From Pyrus communis (lineage: Eukaryota > Streptophyta > Magnoliopsida > Rosales > Rosaceae), in contig NC_084813.1 of NCBI RefSeq assembly GCF_963583255.1, positions 15,203,799-15,267,798 of the forward strand: DNA of 64,000 bases, in the 5' to 3' direction. Under the pieces are notes generated by a model that was given only the letters and a program-made list of their open reading frames with translations, made no database searches and was not told the DNA's origin. Of the stretch, positions 11,667 through 25,922 are shown piece after piece (within the stretch, counting starts at the first letter, position 1; the number at the start of each line of letters is the position of its first letter). The position numbers were made by a program, and so were the translations under genes.

Positions 11667-13436
11667 TGATAGGAACATATTTATGCGACTTTGTTAGCCT
11701 ATTTCCTTGCATTTACTCAGTTAGTTTCTATTTATTAGAGTGTTTTAAGCTATTTTCGTGTGTTTGTAGGTCTAAATGGCAAAGTTGGCAAGAAAAGGCA
11801 ATTTGGAGCAATTTTGGGCTTGGAATGGATAGCACATGCATGGAACAAGGTGGATGGACGTTTTTTAAGATCAAAAGAGGCTAGGAATATGCTTAACATC
11901 TAGAAGAATTAAATCAAGACTTGGAAGATAAGGAATCAGCGTAAGAAGAAGGAAACATTATCCAAACTACCTCATCTTATCCAAACTTTATCCAACCTTA
12001 TCTTATCTTAACCTAACCTAATCTTATCCTACCTTAATTCCAGCTGCAAAGAGGACTCAATTTCACATTAAATCACCTAAATATCAAGTTCTAGAAGCCC
12101 TATCCTCAATCCTAAATCTCTGCCGCACCACCCTTTCTAGAAGCCTAGAAATCTACTGTGTATCCTATTCCCTTTCCTCCTAGGATTGTGCTATCCCTAT
12201 TCTTTGCAAATTATGTCGTGCAATCCTTTTCCCTTCAGAAATTGTGCCGCATCTAGCCCTATAAATACCACTTAGTGCCGCATAATTCTACCACCACACA
12301 CCAGAGAGCCTTAGAGAGAAAATCAGAAATCTTACTTTGTGCCGCATCAAGAAAGTAAGGAGAAGAAGAGCTTGGTGCCGTGACCTGCAATCCAAAGCCT
12401 TTGCGATTGCTGGAGTGTTTCTAGGTGTATTCTATCCTTAGTTTTAGTCCAATGTTTGTATTAATTTGGTTTTCAATTATGATGAACATGTGGAACTAAT
12501 TTTTTTTTAGTTAGAGGTGAATTCAAAGCCATGAACATATAAGTGATATGAATTGATTTCCTCCAGTTATTGTTTCGTAAAACATGAATGCGATTTACTT
12601 ATCTATTTGATCGATAACTTATTCTTGTATGTTGATTAAGGAGGCCTACTTAGTTTGCATGCATGAATTTGATGCTAAAATATAAGAGAATTTCATCTAA
12701 TCGTTATGAACTTATATTTATAAGTAGTGGAGGTTGTTAGTCACGATCGTGTTAAATAAATCCATGGCAAAAGTATCATGCAGTTCATAATTACAAATGT
12801 CTTGTCAATGCTTATGATTTTCATAGAACTTAATGATCTTTGATATATATATATATATCTATTATGCAGTTCATATAGGGAACTTGATAAAAATAATTTG
12901 ATTGAGTCGCTGAGTCCAATTCAATGAAATTAGGAAAATCTGAGAGTTAATTTGTGTAGTTCATGGTTAACTTGGGGCATTGTCATTCATGGTTTATAGG
13001 AATAATAACTGGAAATCGATTTGTATACATATGTGTCATGTGTGGAGAATGATCATCTAGCTAACCTTTCACCCCTTAATTCACCTCAATTTCGTACCAA
13101 ATTTAATTTGTTTATGCAATTTACGTAGTTTTAGTTAAATTCGTCAAAACAACCCCTAATTAGTATATTGAGTCTTTTTAGTTACATTTTCGTCCAAATC
13201 ACTCCTTAGTGCTTGTTTTGGGTTATTTGAGTCAGTTTTGTGTTATTTGAGTTAGTTTAGCTTGTTTTGAGTTGTTTAAGTTTAGTTTTCTGTTTTCGAG
13301 TCTAGTTTAGTGATTTAGAGTTTAATTTGTGTAGATTAGCAGCCCTCCTAATCCCCGGCCTAGAACGATCCCTACTTTCACATACTACAACTATCAAAAA
13401 GAGGGTTTAATTTGTGTGTTAGTTTATATCACATCA
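11667..13436 (+). mobile_element. Solo LTR nested in the copia 5' LTR
   Basis: This 1770-bp unit starts TGATAGGAACATATTT and ends CACATCA. It is flanked by the 5-bp TSD CAAAC (11662-11666 and 13437-13441). It has no internal coding domain, PBS or second LTR, so it is a solo LTR. The unit at 23771-25922 is the same family in the opposite orientation: both share TGATAGGA ends, a CGTGTGTTTGTAGGTC block near the start and a CTCCTAATCCCCGG-type block near the end. Confidence 0.88.
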
Positions 13437-13768
13437 CAAACTTCTTCTCTCTCTAAGTCTAAATTATCTATCTCTCTCTCTTTTTCTGCTTCGCTGCGAG
13501 CACTTCTAAATTCTTTATGCTCAAAGCTTTTCTACAATCTTTACATGGTATCCTCGCCGAAGGTGGATTCAAACGCTTCCGCATAGTCTCAACAACATAC
13601 ATTTCTTTTCTCAACCTTCTAATTTGTTGATTCTTTGTGATTTTTTGGGTTCATCAATTTCCCAATCTTGAAGATACTTGTTCGATTGAATAGTGCACGT
13701 TACGTGTTTGATAAAAGTCCAAAGTGAAGATTTTTCTTGCTACTAGAACAATGGTCACTGTGGCTTAA

Positions 13769-16700
13769 TTGCAAATTGTACAATCACCCATTACAAATCT
13801 CATCACTACTGTACCGTCTTCTGTTACAATGAAATTGGATGATTCCAACTATCTTGTATGGAGCTTTCAAATAAGTCTTTTGCTAGAGAGTCATGGCATT
13901 CTTGGTTTTGTTGATGGGTCCAAGAAATGTCCACAAAGGTTTCTTGATGAGGCAAATCTTGAAGGAGTAGAAACAGATGCCTATCAAGTCTGGAAGATGC
14001 ATGATCGAACTTTCATGCAACTTCTTATAGCTACTTTGTCATCAACTGCGATTTCTTACATTCTTGGTAGTACTAGTTCTCATGCAATGTGGACAAGTCT
14101 TAAAGAGCGATTCTTTACGATCACAAAAGCTACAATCTTTCAAATAAAGACAGAGCTGCAAAACATTCAGAAAGGGTCAGATTCCATATCGGTTTATCTA
14201 TAGAAAATTAAGGATGCAAGAGATCATCTTGTTACAGCAGGCGTCTTATTTGAAGATGAAGACATAATCATTCTTGCTCTTAAAGGGTTATCAGCTGATT
14301 ACAATACGTTTCGATGTGTGGTTCGAGCAAGAGAAAATAGGATTTCATTGAAAGATTTTAGATCACAGCTTCTTGCTAAGGAAGCTGTAATTGGACAGTC
14401 TTGTGAATCTTCTATATATTTTGGGTTTGCAATGGTTGCTAATAATCAGTCAACAAAAGGAAAAGCTCTTAGTCTTGAATAGATTTCATCTCAATCTCAG
14501 GACTTTGATATAGGCTCCTTAAGCCAATGATACACAAACAATGAAGGGTCCAGTTCCAATGGGTATAATTTTGGTCAAGGGTCATCTTCTCAGTATGGCT
14601 TTGGAAATTTTAATGGCAATTCATTTCATTCTAATGGATATAAGGGGTCTAACTACAAAGGAAAAGGAAGAGGTAGGTTTCAGTATAATAATGGCCCATG
14701 TAGTTGCATATTGTTTTCAAATGCACAATACCTTATCCACTGGAAAAAATGCAATTATATAGTGTCAAATCTATTGGAAGTTTGGGCATTCAGCTACTCA
14801 GTGCTATCACCGAAATAATTTTGCATATCAAGGGAGACCACCCTCAATTAACCTCACTACAATGCAAGCAAGTTATAATCCTTCTGCATCACCTGAACAG
14901 TTTTGGGTTGCAGATACTAGTGCCATATCTCACATGACCTCAAAGCTTGCAAATCTGAATCTGCCTACCCCATATCAAGGCACTGATATTATAACCACTG
15001 CTAGTGGTGCAGGTTTGACTATTTCTAGCATTGGTACATCAAAACTGCAAACAGCTTGTCATACTTTTACATTGAAAAATGTGCTACATGTTCCTAAACT
15101 CTCACAACATCATCTATCTATATATTAACTCTTCAAAGATAACAAATGTAGATTCATATGTGATGATATTCCTTTTGGGTTCAAGACAAAATCACAAGGA
15201 GAAAACTCCTCAAAGGACTGTGTAAAGCTGGTTATTATCCCATTCCTTTTCATTCTCCACAAAAGACAGTACCTGCATCAAACTCACATGCATGCTATCT
15301 AGCCAAACCTATTAATACAAGCTTATGGCATCATAGATTAGGACATCCATCAAATGCAATGACTTCTGCAATACTACAACATGCAAAGGCTTCTGCATTC
15401 ATAGACACTTCTCAATCTATTTGTACACCTTGTTTGGAAGGTAAATTTACAAAATTGTCTTTCTCTTTTCCTACAAATAAATCTGTAAGTCCATTAGAAG
15501 TGATTCATAGTGATGTATGAGGACCTGCTCCTATATTGTCATTTGAAGAATCTAGGTACTATGTTAGCTTCATTGATGAATGTACCAGATACACATGGAT
15601 TTTTCCAATGAGTAATAAAGCTGAAGACTATGCAATATTTGTGAAATTTCATACATTTCTTAGTATTTAGTTTTCTGCAAATGTTAAAACATTTCAAAGT
15701 GATGGTGGTGGTGAATATACAAGTCACCAGATTCAAAGTTTTTTAGCATCCAAAGGAATTTTTCATCAAAAATCTTGCCCATATACCCTAGAACAAAATG
15801 GCTTAGTAGAGAGGAAACATAGGCACACTTTAGAACTGCAATTACATTAATGCAAACAGCTAAACTTCCATCCAAATTTTGGTTCTTTGCTTGTTCTACA
15901 ACCATATATTTGATTAATAGAATGCCCTGTGTAACCCTAAAGATGCAATCACCTTACAAGTTGTAGTTTGGCAAACTTCCAGTTCTTACACATCTAAGAG
16001 TCTTTGGGTGTGCATGCTACCCTTTATTGAAACCATATATCAGTTCTAAGCTACAACAAAAAAAAACAACTTGTGTCTTTTTAGGGTATGCAGAAAACTA
16101 TAAAGGTTTTATATGTCTAGATGGCATTACAAATAAGATTTATATCTCTAGACATGTTCTTTTTGATGAAACATAATTTCCATATTCAAAATTGTCATCT
16201 GTTACACATCACATCTCAACACCAACATATGTGACATCACTGCATTTATCTACACCTACCATCCGTTTCTCTGCATAATCAGGTCACATTAACCCCATCT
16301 CATATGCATTCATCTTCATCTCGAGCTTCAGAGTTCTTGACTCAAACAACATCTAATGCCACAGAATCTTTGACTGCATCTACAGCCTCAGAGTTATTGG
16401 AAACATAATCATGTAGTGCCTCAGATTCTATTCAAACACCCATGTTACATACTTCAGACACATATTCAATTCCACCAATCACAGAATCTTACCAGTATGC
16501 AATTACACAGTTCCCTATCTCTGGTGATCCTGATTTCCAACAGAACAACTTAATGTTATTCTACCTATCCATATGAATTTGCATCCAATGCAGACAAGGT
16601 CAAAGAGTGGAATTATCAAAAGAAAGGCATATTCTGCTTCAGTAGCTGCAAATTCAACACCAACAGAACCAAGAACATTCAAAGCAGCTGCAAAATCACC

Positions 16701-17300
16701 AGAATGGCAATCTGAACACATGGTCTCTTGTTCCTCTACCCAAGCATAAAAATCTTGTTGGTTGTAAGTGGGTGTACAGAATAAAAAGAAATGCAGATGG
16801 ATCAATATCCAGATACAAGGCAAGGCTTGGTTTCAAGGGGTATAGTCAGGAAAAAGGTATAGACTATGGAGAAGGTCTACTTCTGGTTTTATTGTTTTTC
16901 TTGGCTTAAATCCAATTTCGTGGGCTTCAAAGAAACAACACACTGTCTCTAGGTTTTCCATAGAAGCTGAGTATTGAGCTATCACTATCACTGCGGCTGA
17001 GCTTGCCTGGGTAAGGCAGTTGTTCTGTGATCTACATATTCCATTAACATTGCCACTTATGATTCATTGTGACAATGTCTCAGCAATTGCATTATGTACA
17101 AATCCAGTATTTCATGCCAAGTCAAAACATATTGAAAAAGATTATCATTTTGTCAGAGAAAGGGTTACAAGGGGAAATCTCTAGATCCAACATGTATGTT
17201 CCTCAGATCAGTCAGCTGATATATTAACCAAATGATTGTATGCACCACTGTTTCAATTGCATTGTGGTAATCTCATGCTCAGCTCACTAAAGCATGAGAT
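13769..17300 (+). pseudogene. Copia gag-pol remnant
   Basis: 13769-14203 reads as the copia gag N-terminus (LDDSNYLVWSFQISLLLESH, then FVDGSKKCPQRF), followed by an in-frame stop. Downstream, broken frames still show a protease region near 14900 (FWVADTSAISHMTSK), an integrase near 15330-15830 (LWHHRLGHPS; DGGGEYTS), the start of reverse transcriptase near 16760 ([15 protein letters not shown]) and RNase H from about 16915 ([13 protein letters not shown]). Most of the reverse transcriptase between about 16870 and 16900 is deleted. Many stops are present, so the element cannot encode its own proteins. Confidence 0.9.
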
Positions 17301-17621
17301 TGAGGGGGGGATGTAAGAATAGTGAAGTAAAGAAAACCAACATACATGTGGAAGATGAATCAATGGTTAGATTGAGTAACACTTGTCAAGATATAACATA
17401 GGTTGTTATAAGGTAGTTAGTCTTTGGCTTAAGGGAAAAGCTTTGTAAAAACTATATAACAATCTTTGTAATTCAGTTGTTGAACAGTCAAGAAATACAA
17501 CAAACTTCTTTTCTCCCTAAGTCTAAATTTTCTCTCTCTCTCTCTCTCTTCTTCTTCTTCTTCGCTGCAAACACTTCTAAATTCTTTCTGCTTAAAGCTT
17601 TTCTGCAATCTTTACAAGCTT

Positions 17622-18767
17622 CACCCATGAAAGAAGGGATCGGATAGAGGGAAGAAGGTGTGTTTGGTTCGGATTATGATATACATGCATGGTGATTTCA
17701 AGGTCCTTCCAATTTAATTTGGCACTTGCATTAGGACTTGCACTCAATTGGATTGCATGCATGAATCGAAGATCGAGAAACGGAGAATTGATTTCATTCT
17801 TCCATGAATTTCGGCTAAGGAATTTTTGAGCTTGGTGTGGTTTTATCTTGTTAAGTTAATGTGTATGTGGTGCATGTGTGTGTGTGTGTTGCATAGAAAA
17901 TCCACATGAAGAGGCTTCATTTTTTAAACTTTGCACTCATTTGTGGGCCGGAGTGTGCGTTCTTGAAAATTTTGAAATCCTTTAACAATGTGACTGCTAA
18001 AATTCAGTTTTCCCTTTGAGTTGAACTTCAATTTTCCCCTTTAGATGTGAAAAAGAACATTTCAAATTTCCTTTTGGGTTGAACTTCTTGATCACATAAT
18101 CGTTGTAATACTTCTGATACATATCCAATGTCTACCTAATGGACTCACCACAATATGGGTTATTAAGGCACGCGTTTAGGATTGCTCTTTTAAATAAGCA
18201 AAGCATTATGTCATGTTCTATCTGTTCTTGCAACAGTTCTTCCAAAAAAGGCTTTTAGTGACAAACTTTGCAAGAAACTCGCCACATGACATGATGTAAA
18301 TGATCGAAAATCTTAGCGGAGATTTTTAATGGATATTGACACGTGGACTAATGAGAGTGGTTATAAATCTCATTGAAAATTAAGGTTTTCTACTTTTCAG
18401 AGTAAATAATTCATGACATTATTCTCCCCCTTGCCTGAACAATGGCAAAAACAAAATATAAATTTTCATCTAGCCATTTTTCAGGGCGATTTATCTAATG
18501 CTTTTTCTAGCTTTAATTTGTAACAAATCTAACCTAAATTCTATCAAACATGATATCACAGGCACTTGCAAGCCTCGAATTCAAAATCTTTTTTTGTTAC
18601 CTTAGATCACTTGCGGAATTTTTTTCTTTTCAATAATAATATCTCTTGAGGTTGAGTAGTCTTTCAATTTAATTTCGCACTTGAGACTCATGAAATATTC
18701 AATCTAGTCATCTCATTACTGAAATGCATTCCCAGACATATATGCAAGCAGGGCATTGGCAGGTTCC
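17622..18767. other. Intergenic DNA, no gene seen
   Basis: Contains a TG-rich run near 17874-17890 and only short chance ORFs. I recognise no coding region or RNA gene. Confidence 0.5.
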
Positions 18768-18783
18768 CATATAGCCAAATATT

Positions 18784-19019
18784 GTTGCTACTTAATACTA
18801 CGGTCTAATGGTATTCCTCTTTACTTGTAAATGAGAAATCTTAGGTTCGATTCTCGCCAAAGACAAATTTTGAGCCGTATTATTGTTAGCTCATTGTGAG
18901 GTTTAGTCCACCCCCTCTCCTTTAATGTAGATAATATCATTTATTCAAAAAATAAATAAAAAATAGAAAAAGAAAAAAAAAAAAAACACCAACACCATGC
19001 ATATATAATTTTTGGGGAC
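18784..19019 (+). mobile_element. tRNA-derived SINE
   Basis: A box-A-like GTCTAATGGTATTCCTC (about 18803) and a box-B GGTTCGATTCTCGCC (18844-18858) are spaced as in RNA polymerase III SINEs. An A-rich tail follows at about 18945-18985. Imperfect 16-bp direct repeats ending TAGCCAAATATT (18768-18783 and 19020-19035) look like the TSD, although about 30 bp separate the tail from the second copy. Tails of the same family recur across the window. Confidence 0.68.
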
Positions 19020-19039
19020 CATGTAGCCAAATATTTTGC

Positions 19040-21140
19040 TTTATGAGGCCCAATAGTTTTTATCATAGGCTGGACTTTGATGAACTTTCAGTTGTTTTTT
19101 ATGGGTCAGAGGCCCAGAAAGTCCACAGGGTTCTATTTGACTTTTGGTTCTTTGGTTGATGCTGGAACAACCGCAAAGGCCTCTTGGAAGGTATATTTAA
19201 AGACCTCTCATTGCCAAGGCTTATCCTGGCAGATAATATAAGGATTGTGAAATCTTTGGATGTTGTGGTAAGAAATAAGATCATTTGCAGATAGACCCTT
19301 ACTGATATATAACAATGGATTGAACTGATGAGCTCAAAACATTGGCTCTGGTCAGCTTTTTGTCCAATTGATTGTCCAATTCACTACTTGATGAGATAAT
19401 AATTTCCAAGAATCTCATTTGTCATGTTACTAAAATTGGGAAACTAATGGAATTGTAGAGTATCTTTTATTTTTGTCAAGTAGGAAGATATGGTTGATCT
19501 GTTCCCCTTCCTTTGAACCTTATGTTATACTTTTGCTCCCATGCATGGCTTCTCTACAAGTCTGTCCACTGCTACATATCAGAAATCTGCAGCAAACTAA
19601 AGGATTATTTGTGTGAGGATGTGGAGGTCAACATATACTGTGTGATGTGAAATACGTGAGATTGTTGAGCTACATATATAGAAAACGCAGACAGCTTCTA
19701 AACTAATAATATATGAGGAGTAATCTAATTCTTTATGAAAACATTGTACATGTAAAATCCCTTAATTTTCTGATGAGGCGACATTCCACGTCCTCACTCT
19801 TATTAGTAGCTAGGTAGAGATACTAATCAGCATGTCAAGTTGAAATAAATAAGATGGCTCATATTGTTTAACAAATGGGGAAAGAGTGCAGCAACTAAGA
19901 TTATATATGGTAAGAGATTAATGAGCTGACTACGGGATTAACTTTCCTGTATAGTTCACTTTGTATGGTTTTTTTTTTGTCAAACGATAGATTTATTAAA
20001 TTAGATATTAGATGAAGTAGCCGATAGGGGCGAATCCACTTTATGGTGCAAGAGCAACACTCATTTTCACCAAGGCCACTTGTCACTTTGTATAGTAGTT
20101 AGGTTTTACTATTTTCTTTCTTGTTGTACATGCAATTGTAACTCTGTAACCCTATTTAAACCCGCAAATAGTAAAAGTTGACATTCTAGCTTGTGGTAGT
20201 GCATGCAACTTTTACTTCATGGCTCCTCTTCAAGTTTAGGAAACAATCAACTATTGGAAGATCTACTTGTACTGCTGTCCATTGCTCTAAATATCACACG
20301 ATTCATACATACTTTTACCTCAGATTGACTAATAGGGTTGCTTCCTATATTTATTAGCTCTTAATTCTGACGGAATAAGTTACCTATCACATGTTGTATA
20401 ATGTACTCTCTATTTCTCTTTCACATGAGTACTTATATGATAAAATAAATTGAAGAAAATGAGGCAAATATAACATATGTTATACTGGTACAGTGGCGCT
20501 CATTTGTCATTAGTTTAGGATTGAGTCCAGGTTATATTCGATGTATGCTAGTGCATGCATATTGGAAGGCCTTCCTACATATATATATATATATATAGCT
20601 GCCTCCATCAGCAAACCGAGTCCCTTTCTATCAATTTAGCCTTCTTCGTGTAGTCCTTCTGGCCTTGTTTTGTTTTGGGCCTTTAGGCTTCATTTTGTGT
20701 CTCTTTTCTTGCATGTATGGACGATTGAAAATACAAATATGATTGTGACTGTGAAAACATAAGTAAAAGCCACTACTCTTAGCTAGTTAGACATGAGAAT
20801 GATTTGCATGACACGTGTCATTATTACGTGGCGTTCTGTGCCAATAATACAGGATATATGTTAGCATTTTTTCAAATATCTTTGTGTTATTAGTACAAGA
20901 TACCACCATGATAGTGAACCCAACTAGTGCCATACAAGTTGTCAGTTAGACACACTAGCTAAATGCTATATAGTTGCTAATGGACTCTCTAAATGACATG
21001 AGCTTTACCGTCATATTTTGGAATGTGTCAACAAGTCTGTCAATTTTGAATATCGTTACATAATGAAAAATTAGACATGAATATGGGCATTATGGGTGCA
21101 ATTGGTGGCTTCCATCACGTATTTAGTAAGATCCACTATC
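19040..21140. other. Intergenic DNA, no gene seen
   Basis: Contains a (TA)n tract near 20578-20598 and a T-run with a TTTTGTCAAACGATAGATTT motif at about 19968, probably a retroposon tail. No gene is supported. Confidence 0.5.
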
Positions 21141-21145
21141 CTATC

Positions 21146-22590
21146 TGATAGGATTTTTACCACCTACAAAAGTAGGGATAAAAACACTTAAAAATACTTG
21201 CAAGAGTACAAGGTTGTCGTAGTATAGCAGCTCAAGCAAAGTCATTTTCCACAGGGATTGAATGAATAATTTGTATTTAAAACTAACTCTTAATTAATTA
21301 CTTAAAACAAAGTTTGGAAAATATTGATTTTGAGATTTAAAATAATAAAAACGAATTAAATTAAAAACAATTAAATAAATCAACTAGAAACCAATTTAAA
21401 GAAAATCAATTTGTAAAAGGCCTAGGGTTCAGCTATCACCTTAACAATCCTACGTAATTCTTCCAATTACTTATGAATTACCCATGCATATTTTGAAGGT
21501 TAGGTTTTCCTAATATATATCATACTTGGAACCTTCAACATAAAACGTATATCTAACATGCAACCCATCCGAACGTTCGGATCAAATATAAACATGAAAG
21601 ACTCATTAAGTCTTATGAAAACCCTTTGAAAAACCACGCAACCCTTAAGACGTGGTGTTCATCCTAAGTGAAATTACAATTATTAACCACAAGAAGCCAT
21701 CGCCAATTTCGGGAACCTTCCAACCAAAATTGCATCAAATTACTTTTCTAAATATCCTAATGGTCGCGAATCACTAAAACTGTTAGATAATTTAAAACGG
21801 TGATTAATAATTCAAAACATGCATGCATAATATTATAAGTAAATTGAAAAGAAACTACATATTCTTGCTAAGGCTCATGGCCTCGCCCTAGCAAACAAAA
21901 CTAGCTACGAACAATCATAAAACAAAATATTATTAAGAACATGAAAATAGAACACCTTGAAAATAATCTTTAAAAGCTTTCTAAAATAGTGCGCGTGTTT
22001 TTCTCCTCTCCTTCCTTAACCGTAATGGCTAAATATCTTTATTTATACTACTACAAAATAAAACCCTAAAAAGGCCTTAGAATAAAACTAGGAAACATAA
22101 TAAAATAATAAAACAGAAAATAAAAGGTTTCTTATTTGAACTAACATTCAAATTTCTTAGAAAATCAGACTTTTGACCGATCAAATAAACTCTGATTTGG
22201 TCCCAAAATGTCTCTTTTGAAAGCTGGAGACGTCCCCTACAAATCATGAGAAGGAATGTTCCTTAAAATATGTCATCTTGACCTCTAAAATACCCAAAAT
22301 GCCCAGAAATGTCAATCTGGGAAAAGTGTGCGCTGGGTCTTTATTTCATTGCCACGGCCAAACGGTTCCGTAGAAAAAATCTGAAACTTTGATAAAATTA
22401 TCTTGAAAGACTCACAAACATCTTTCAATTAGAATCGCTTCAAAATTCATCCGTTTGATTACTTTATGATCAAGAGGAAGTCGATTGTCCTATATTGAAA
22501 ATACATAACAAAGTATTAAAATTCTACCAAAATAACCAATAAACTATAACTAAGATTAGGGTATAATATAAATATAAAATCAACTCATCA
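21146..22590. mobile_element. Solo LTR, 1445 bp
   Basis: Starts TGATAGGATTTTTACC and ends AACTCATCA. Perfect 5-bp TSD CTATC at 21141-21145 and 22591-22595. No coding domain or internal region is present, so it is best read as a solo LTR. It is distinct from the family at 11667 and 23771 apart from the shared TGATAGGA start. Confidence 0.82.
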
Positions 22591-22595
22591 CTATC

Positions 22596-23128
22596 CCCAC
22601 GCAAAATATAAAGGGAAGGAAACTTAGCTTTCTGATAACCTGGTTATGAATCACATATCAGTCCAATTGAAAACGACCACCAAATTTGATGACTGTTTTT
22701 TTTTTCCTTAAAAAAAGAAGGGACAACTGGTGACAAGTCACGGTTATCCACTCCTTCCGAGGACCGGAAATACTCACAGAGACATTTCAGCCTTTCCTTA
22801 GCCACAGTCAAGCAGACTTACCAGCTTGAAGCCTCAAATCCGAAACCACTCTGTTTTTTGTATTTTGGGAGCCGGAATCCGCCATCTTACTACTGCGACG
22901 TGGTTTAAATTTGGTGAGTGTTAATCTCATATGATAAGCTATCACTCTTTGTGGTTCCACTTGGCAAAACAAGGGAACATATGCTCACATTGTTGCTTCC
23001 AATTGTTCTCCTCAAAATTTTGGCATGTTTAAACTTTAAAAAACTCTCTGCGTCCGTTGCATGGAATGCCAGACACCAACACGTGGACGATATGGATGAA
23101 AATAATTTTTAACTTGATAGAAATGTTC
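22596..23128. other. Unassigned DNA, continuous before insertion with 31251-31430
   Basis: Short open frames at 22918-23112 (+) and 31194-31412 (+) flank the copia insertion. Once the element is ignored the two sides form one stretch of about 0.7 kb. I see no recognisable domain; a decayed gene is possible but not shown. Confidence 0.35.
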
Positions 23129-23770
23129 ACTACTGTTGAAAATAATAGTAGGTAATGAATGCCCACATAGAAACTGAAGACATTGGGTAGATTTTCAATG
23201 CCCATAAAAATTAATCTTAACTTGGGAGATGAAGGAAGAACATATTGTCAAAGATGTGTGCTTGGAGTTGCTCTATAAATAGAGCACTCCGTATGCTTTC
23301 AAGGTAGAGAGAAAAAGAGATGAGGGAAGAGAAAGAAGAGAGAATAAATAGAGTTATCTTTGTACTCCTATTATTCCAAATTATAATGAAAGCACCACTC
23401 CTGCCCGAGGACGTACTCCAGTCACACTGACTGTAGAGGAACCTCGTAAATTTTGTGTCTTATTTTATTTATTCCACTGCACACACACCGTCGATTTTAC
23501 AACACGTTATCAGCACGAGATATCAGTGGAAAGCACAACGCCATAAATCCGGTGAAGCACTATCTACCTCTCACCTCCGTCATCTAAAAACTCACAGAAT
23601 AAAAGGTATGTCCATTTTTCATCTCTCCCACTGTGCCAGAAGCGCCCTATCGAATTCCGGTGATAATTGAAATTTACGACCTAAAGTCGTCACGAGATGA
23701 GAAAACTCGTACCTGACAACTGGTTTCCAGAGATCCAGAAGAATCTCATCAGACTTGGAAACCCAGATCA

Positions 23771-25922
23771 TGATGTGAAAATTAACTTAACACACAAATT
23801 AACCCTCTTTTGACAATTGTAGCATATAAATAAGAAGGGATCGTTCTTACACCGGGGATTAGGAGGGATTGCTAAACACTCTAACTGACTCAAATAAATA
23901 AAACTAACCTTTAAAACACTTAAACTCACTTAAAAAGACTCAAACACGTTCACAAAACTCAAAATAGGCTAAAAACACTCAAAACAGCCTTAAAAACACA
24001 ATCTGGGCAGTTTTGAGCCTAACCACAAATTTGGACGAAAATTGATTCTAACTTGACTCAAAACTCTTAAAAACACAATCTAAAACATATTTGGACCAAT
24101 TAGACACTCTAAGACAATTGGGGATTTGGTTTTGGACGAAAATCAAACAAACAAAACGAATATGTAAAATAGGCAGATTTAGGCGAATTTGATAAAATTA
24201 AGTGGATGGTGAGATGGCTAGGAGGTTTTTCTCCACACATGGCATACTTGCACATAATACAATTTCCAGTTGCTTAATTAATGAATTCATGAACCTCAAC
24301 ACCCCAAATTAATTAGGTACGCTTAAATTAACTATCAGATTTCCCTTAGGTCATTGAATTGAATGGAATTAGCGCATTGCAATCAAATTATTCCTTAAAA
24401 GTTTTCTATATGAAAGCGCATAATAGAAAGACAATCAAAGATCATTAGGTTCTATGGAAATCATAGGTGTTGACGAGGCATTCGTAACTATGAAAGCGCA
24501 TGATACTTATGCCAAGAATTTACTTAACATAATTGCGACCAACAATCTTAACTACTCATGGATGTGAGTTCCCAACGATTAGGTGAAGTTCCCTCATATC
24601 CTAGCATCATGTTTATGCATGCAAATCAAGCGTGCACTCTCAATTCATATACATAAGCAAGTTTTAATTAAAATAGATAAGTAAATTGAATTCATCATTC
24701 ATGAAATCACAACTGAAAGTAATCAAATCATCATGCAAATATAACCATGGTTTCGAAATTCCCCCCTAGCCAAAGGGGGGATTAGTTCCTCATGCTTGCA
24801 CAACAAAAAGTATTGAATTTAAACATTGAAATCATAAGAAAGAATACACCTAAATGCTCAGCAATTCCAAGATGGATTCGATGCACAGATTGGCTCCTCT
24901 TCCTCCTCCTTGCTGCGGCACAAAGTGTGGGTGATGGAATTGGGGGTTTTGGATGGTGTTTTCTAGTTTGGAGGGATGGAGGATCGTTGATTATGGTGGG
25001 GAATGGTGCGGCAGAGGTGTATGGATGTGTAGAGAGGTCTATGGAGGCTTAGAATGGAGAATGGAGGTGCGGCACAAGGGTTTTCTGTCTAGCATAAGGG
25101 GTCTACGAATTTTTGGCTGAAATTATGTTTATATAGTCCTAGGGTTAAGTAGATTAGGGTTAGACTTAACAGGTTTGGTGAATTAGGGCCCTAGAATTCG
25201 GCCATGGTGATTCAAATCCACTTAGGAGAAGGTTTTGGCCCACATATTTTTATAAACTGATTTGTATACCCAAATCCACAAGGATTAGGCCTTGGAATTC
25301 AGAATCCCAAAGGGATTGGGCCTAGGAAGGTGCGGCTGATTTAGGGGAGAGGGTAGCTTGGCTTGCAAGGCAAGGTAAAGCCTTCTAGAAAGGTTTGGGG
25401 CGCCACTTTTCTAGGGTTTCTAGAAAGAGTAGGTTTTGTGGCAGATTTGGGCCTTCTAGAATAGAATGCTTCTAGAAATAGGTTCTAGAATGATCCATTT
25501 AAGTCCCCATGTAATTAGGAGTAAGACATGATAAGGTTTGGATAGGATAAGATGAGATAAGGTTTGGATAATGTTTTGGATAATTGGATAATGTTGGATA
25601 AGGTTGGATAATGTTTTGGATAATGTTTCCTCTTTTCTTGCACTTTCCTTATCCACTTTGTCCTTAGCTTAGTTCCTTCCTCTTCTTATCACATTTCCAC
25701 CTTCTTGGAGTCCAAATTCGTCCATCCATGTTAGCCCACATGCAAGCTCACCACCTAGTGTCCAAAATAGCTCCAAAATGCACCAAAATGCACTTTCTTG
25801 ATACTTTGACCCATAGGACCTACAAACACACGAAATTGAGTTGTAATACGACATTAACTAAGAAATAATAGCACAAATGCACAAGAATAAGGTAGTTAAG
25901 TCGCCTAAATAAGCTCCTATCA
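23771..25922 (-). mobile_element. Solo LTR nested in the old copia element
   Basis: 2152 bp, bounded by the 5-bp TSD GATCA (23766-23770 and 25923-25927). On the minus strand it starts TGATAGGAGCTTATTTAGGC and ends TTCACATCA. Same family as 11667-13436, opposite orientation. An open frame at 24792-25052 (+) inside it has no recognisable domain. Confidence 0.88.

Larger units (their letters stand above)
11473..17616 (+). mobile_element. Degenerate Ty1/copia retrotransposon, split by a nested LTR
   Basis: The element is bounded by the 5-bp TSD AGCTT (11468-11472 and 17617-17621). The 5' LTR is 11473-11666 plus 13442-13545, with the nested element at 11667 inserted in it. The 3' LTR is 17312-17616. 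The LTRs start TGTAAGAATAGTG and end TTTACA. A primer-binding site TGGTATCCTCGCC follows at 13546, and a polypurine tract GAGGGGGGGA precedes the 3' LTR. At least six substitutions separate the first 190 bp of the two LTRs, so this is not a recent insertion. Confidence 0.92.

Noticed and set aside
24792..25052. An 86-codon frame as a host gene
   Set aside because: Lies inside a solo LTR with perfect target duplication and has no domain.
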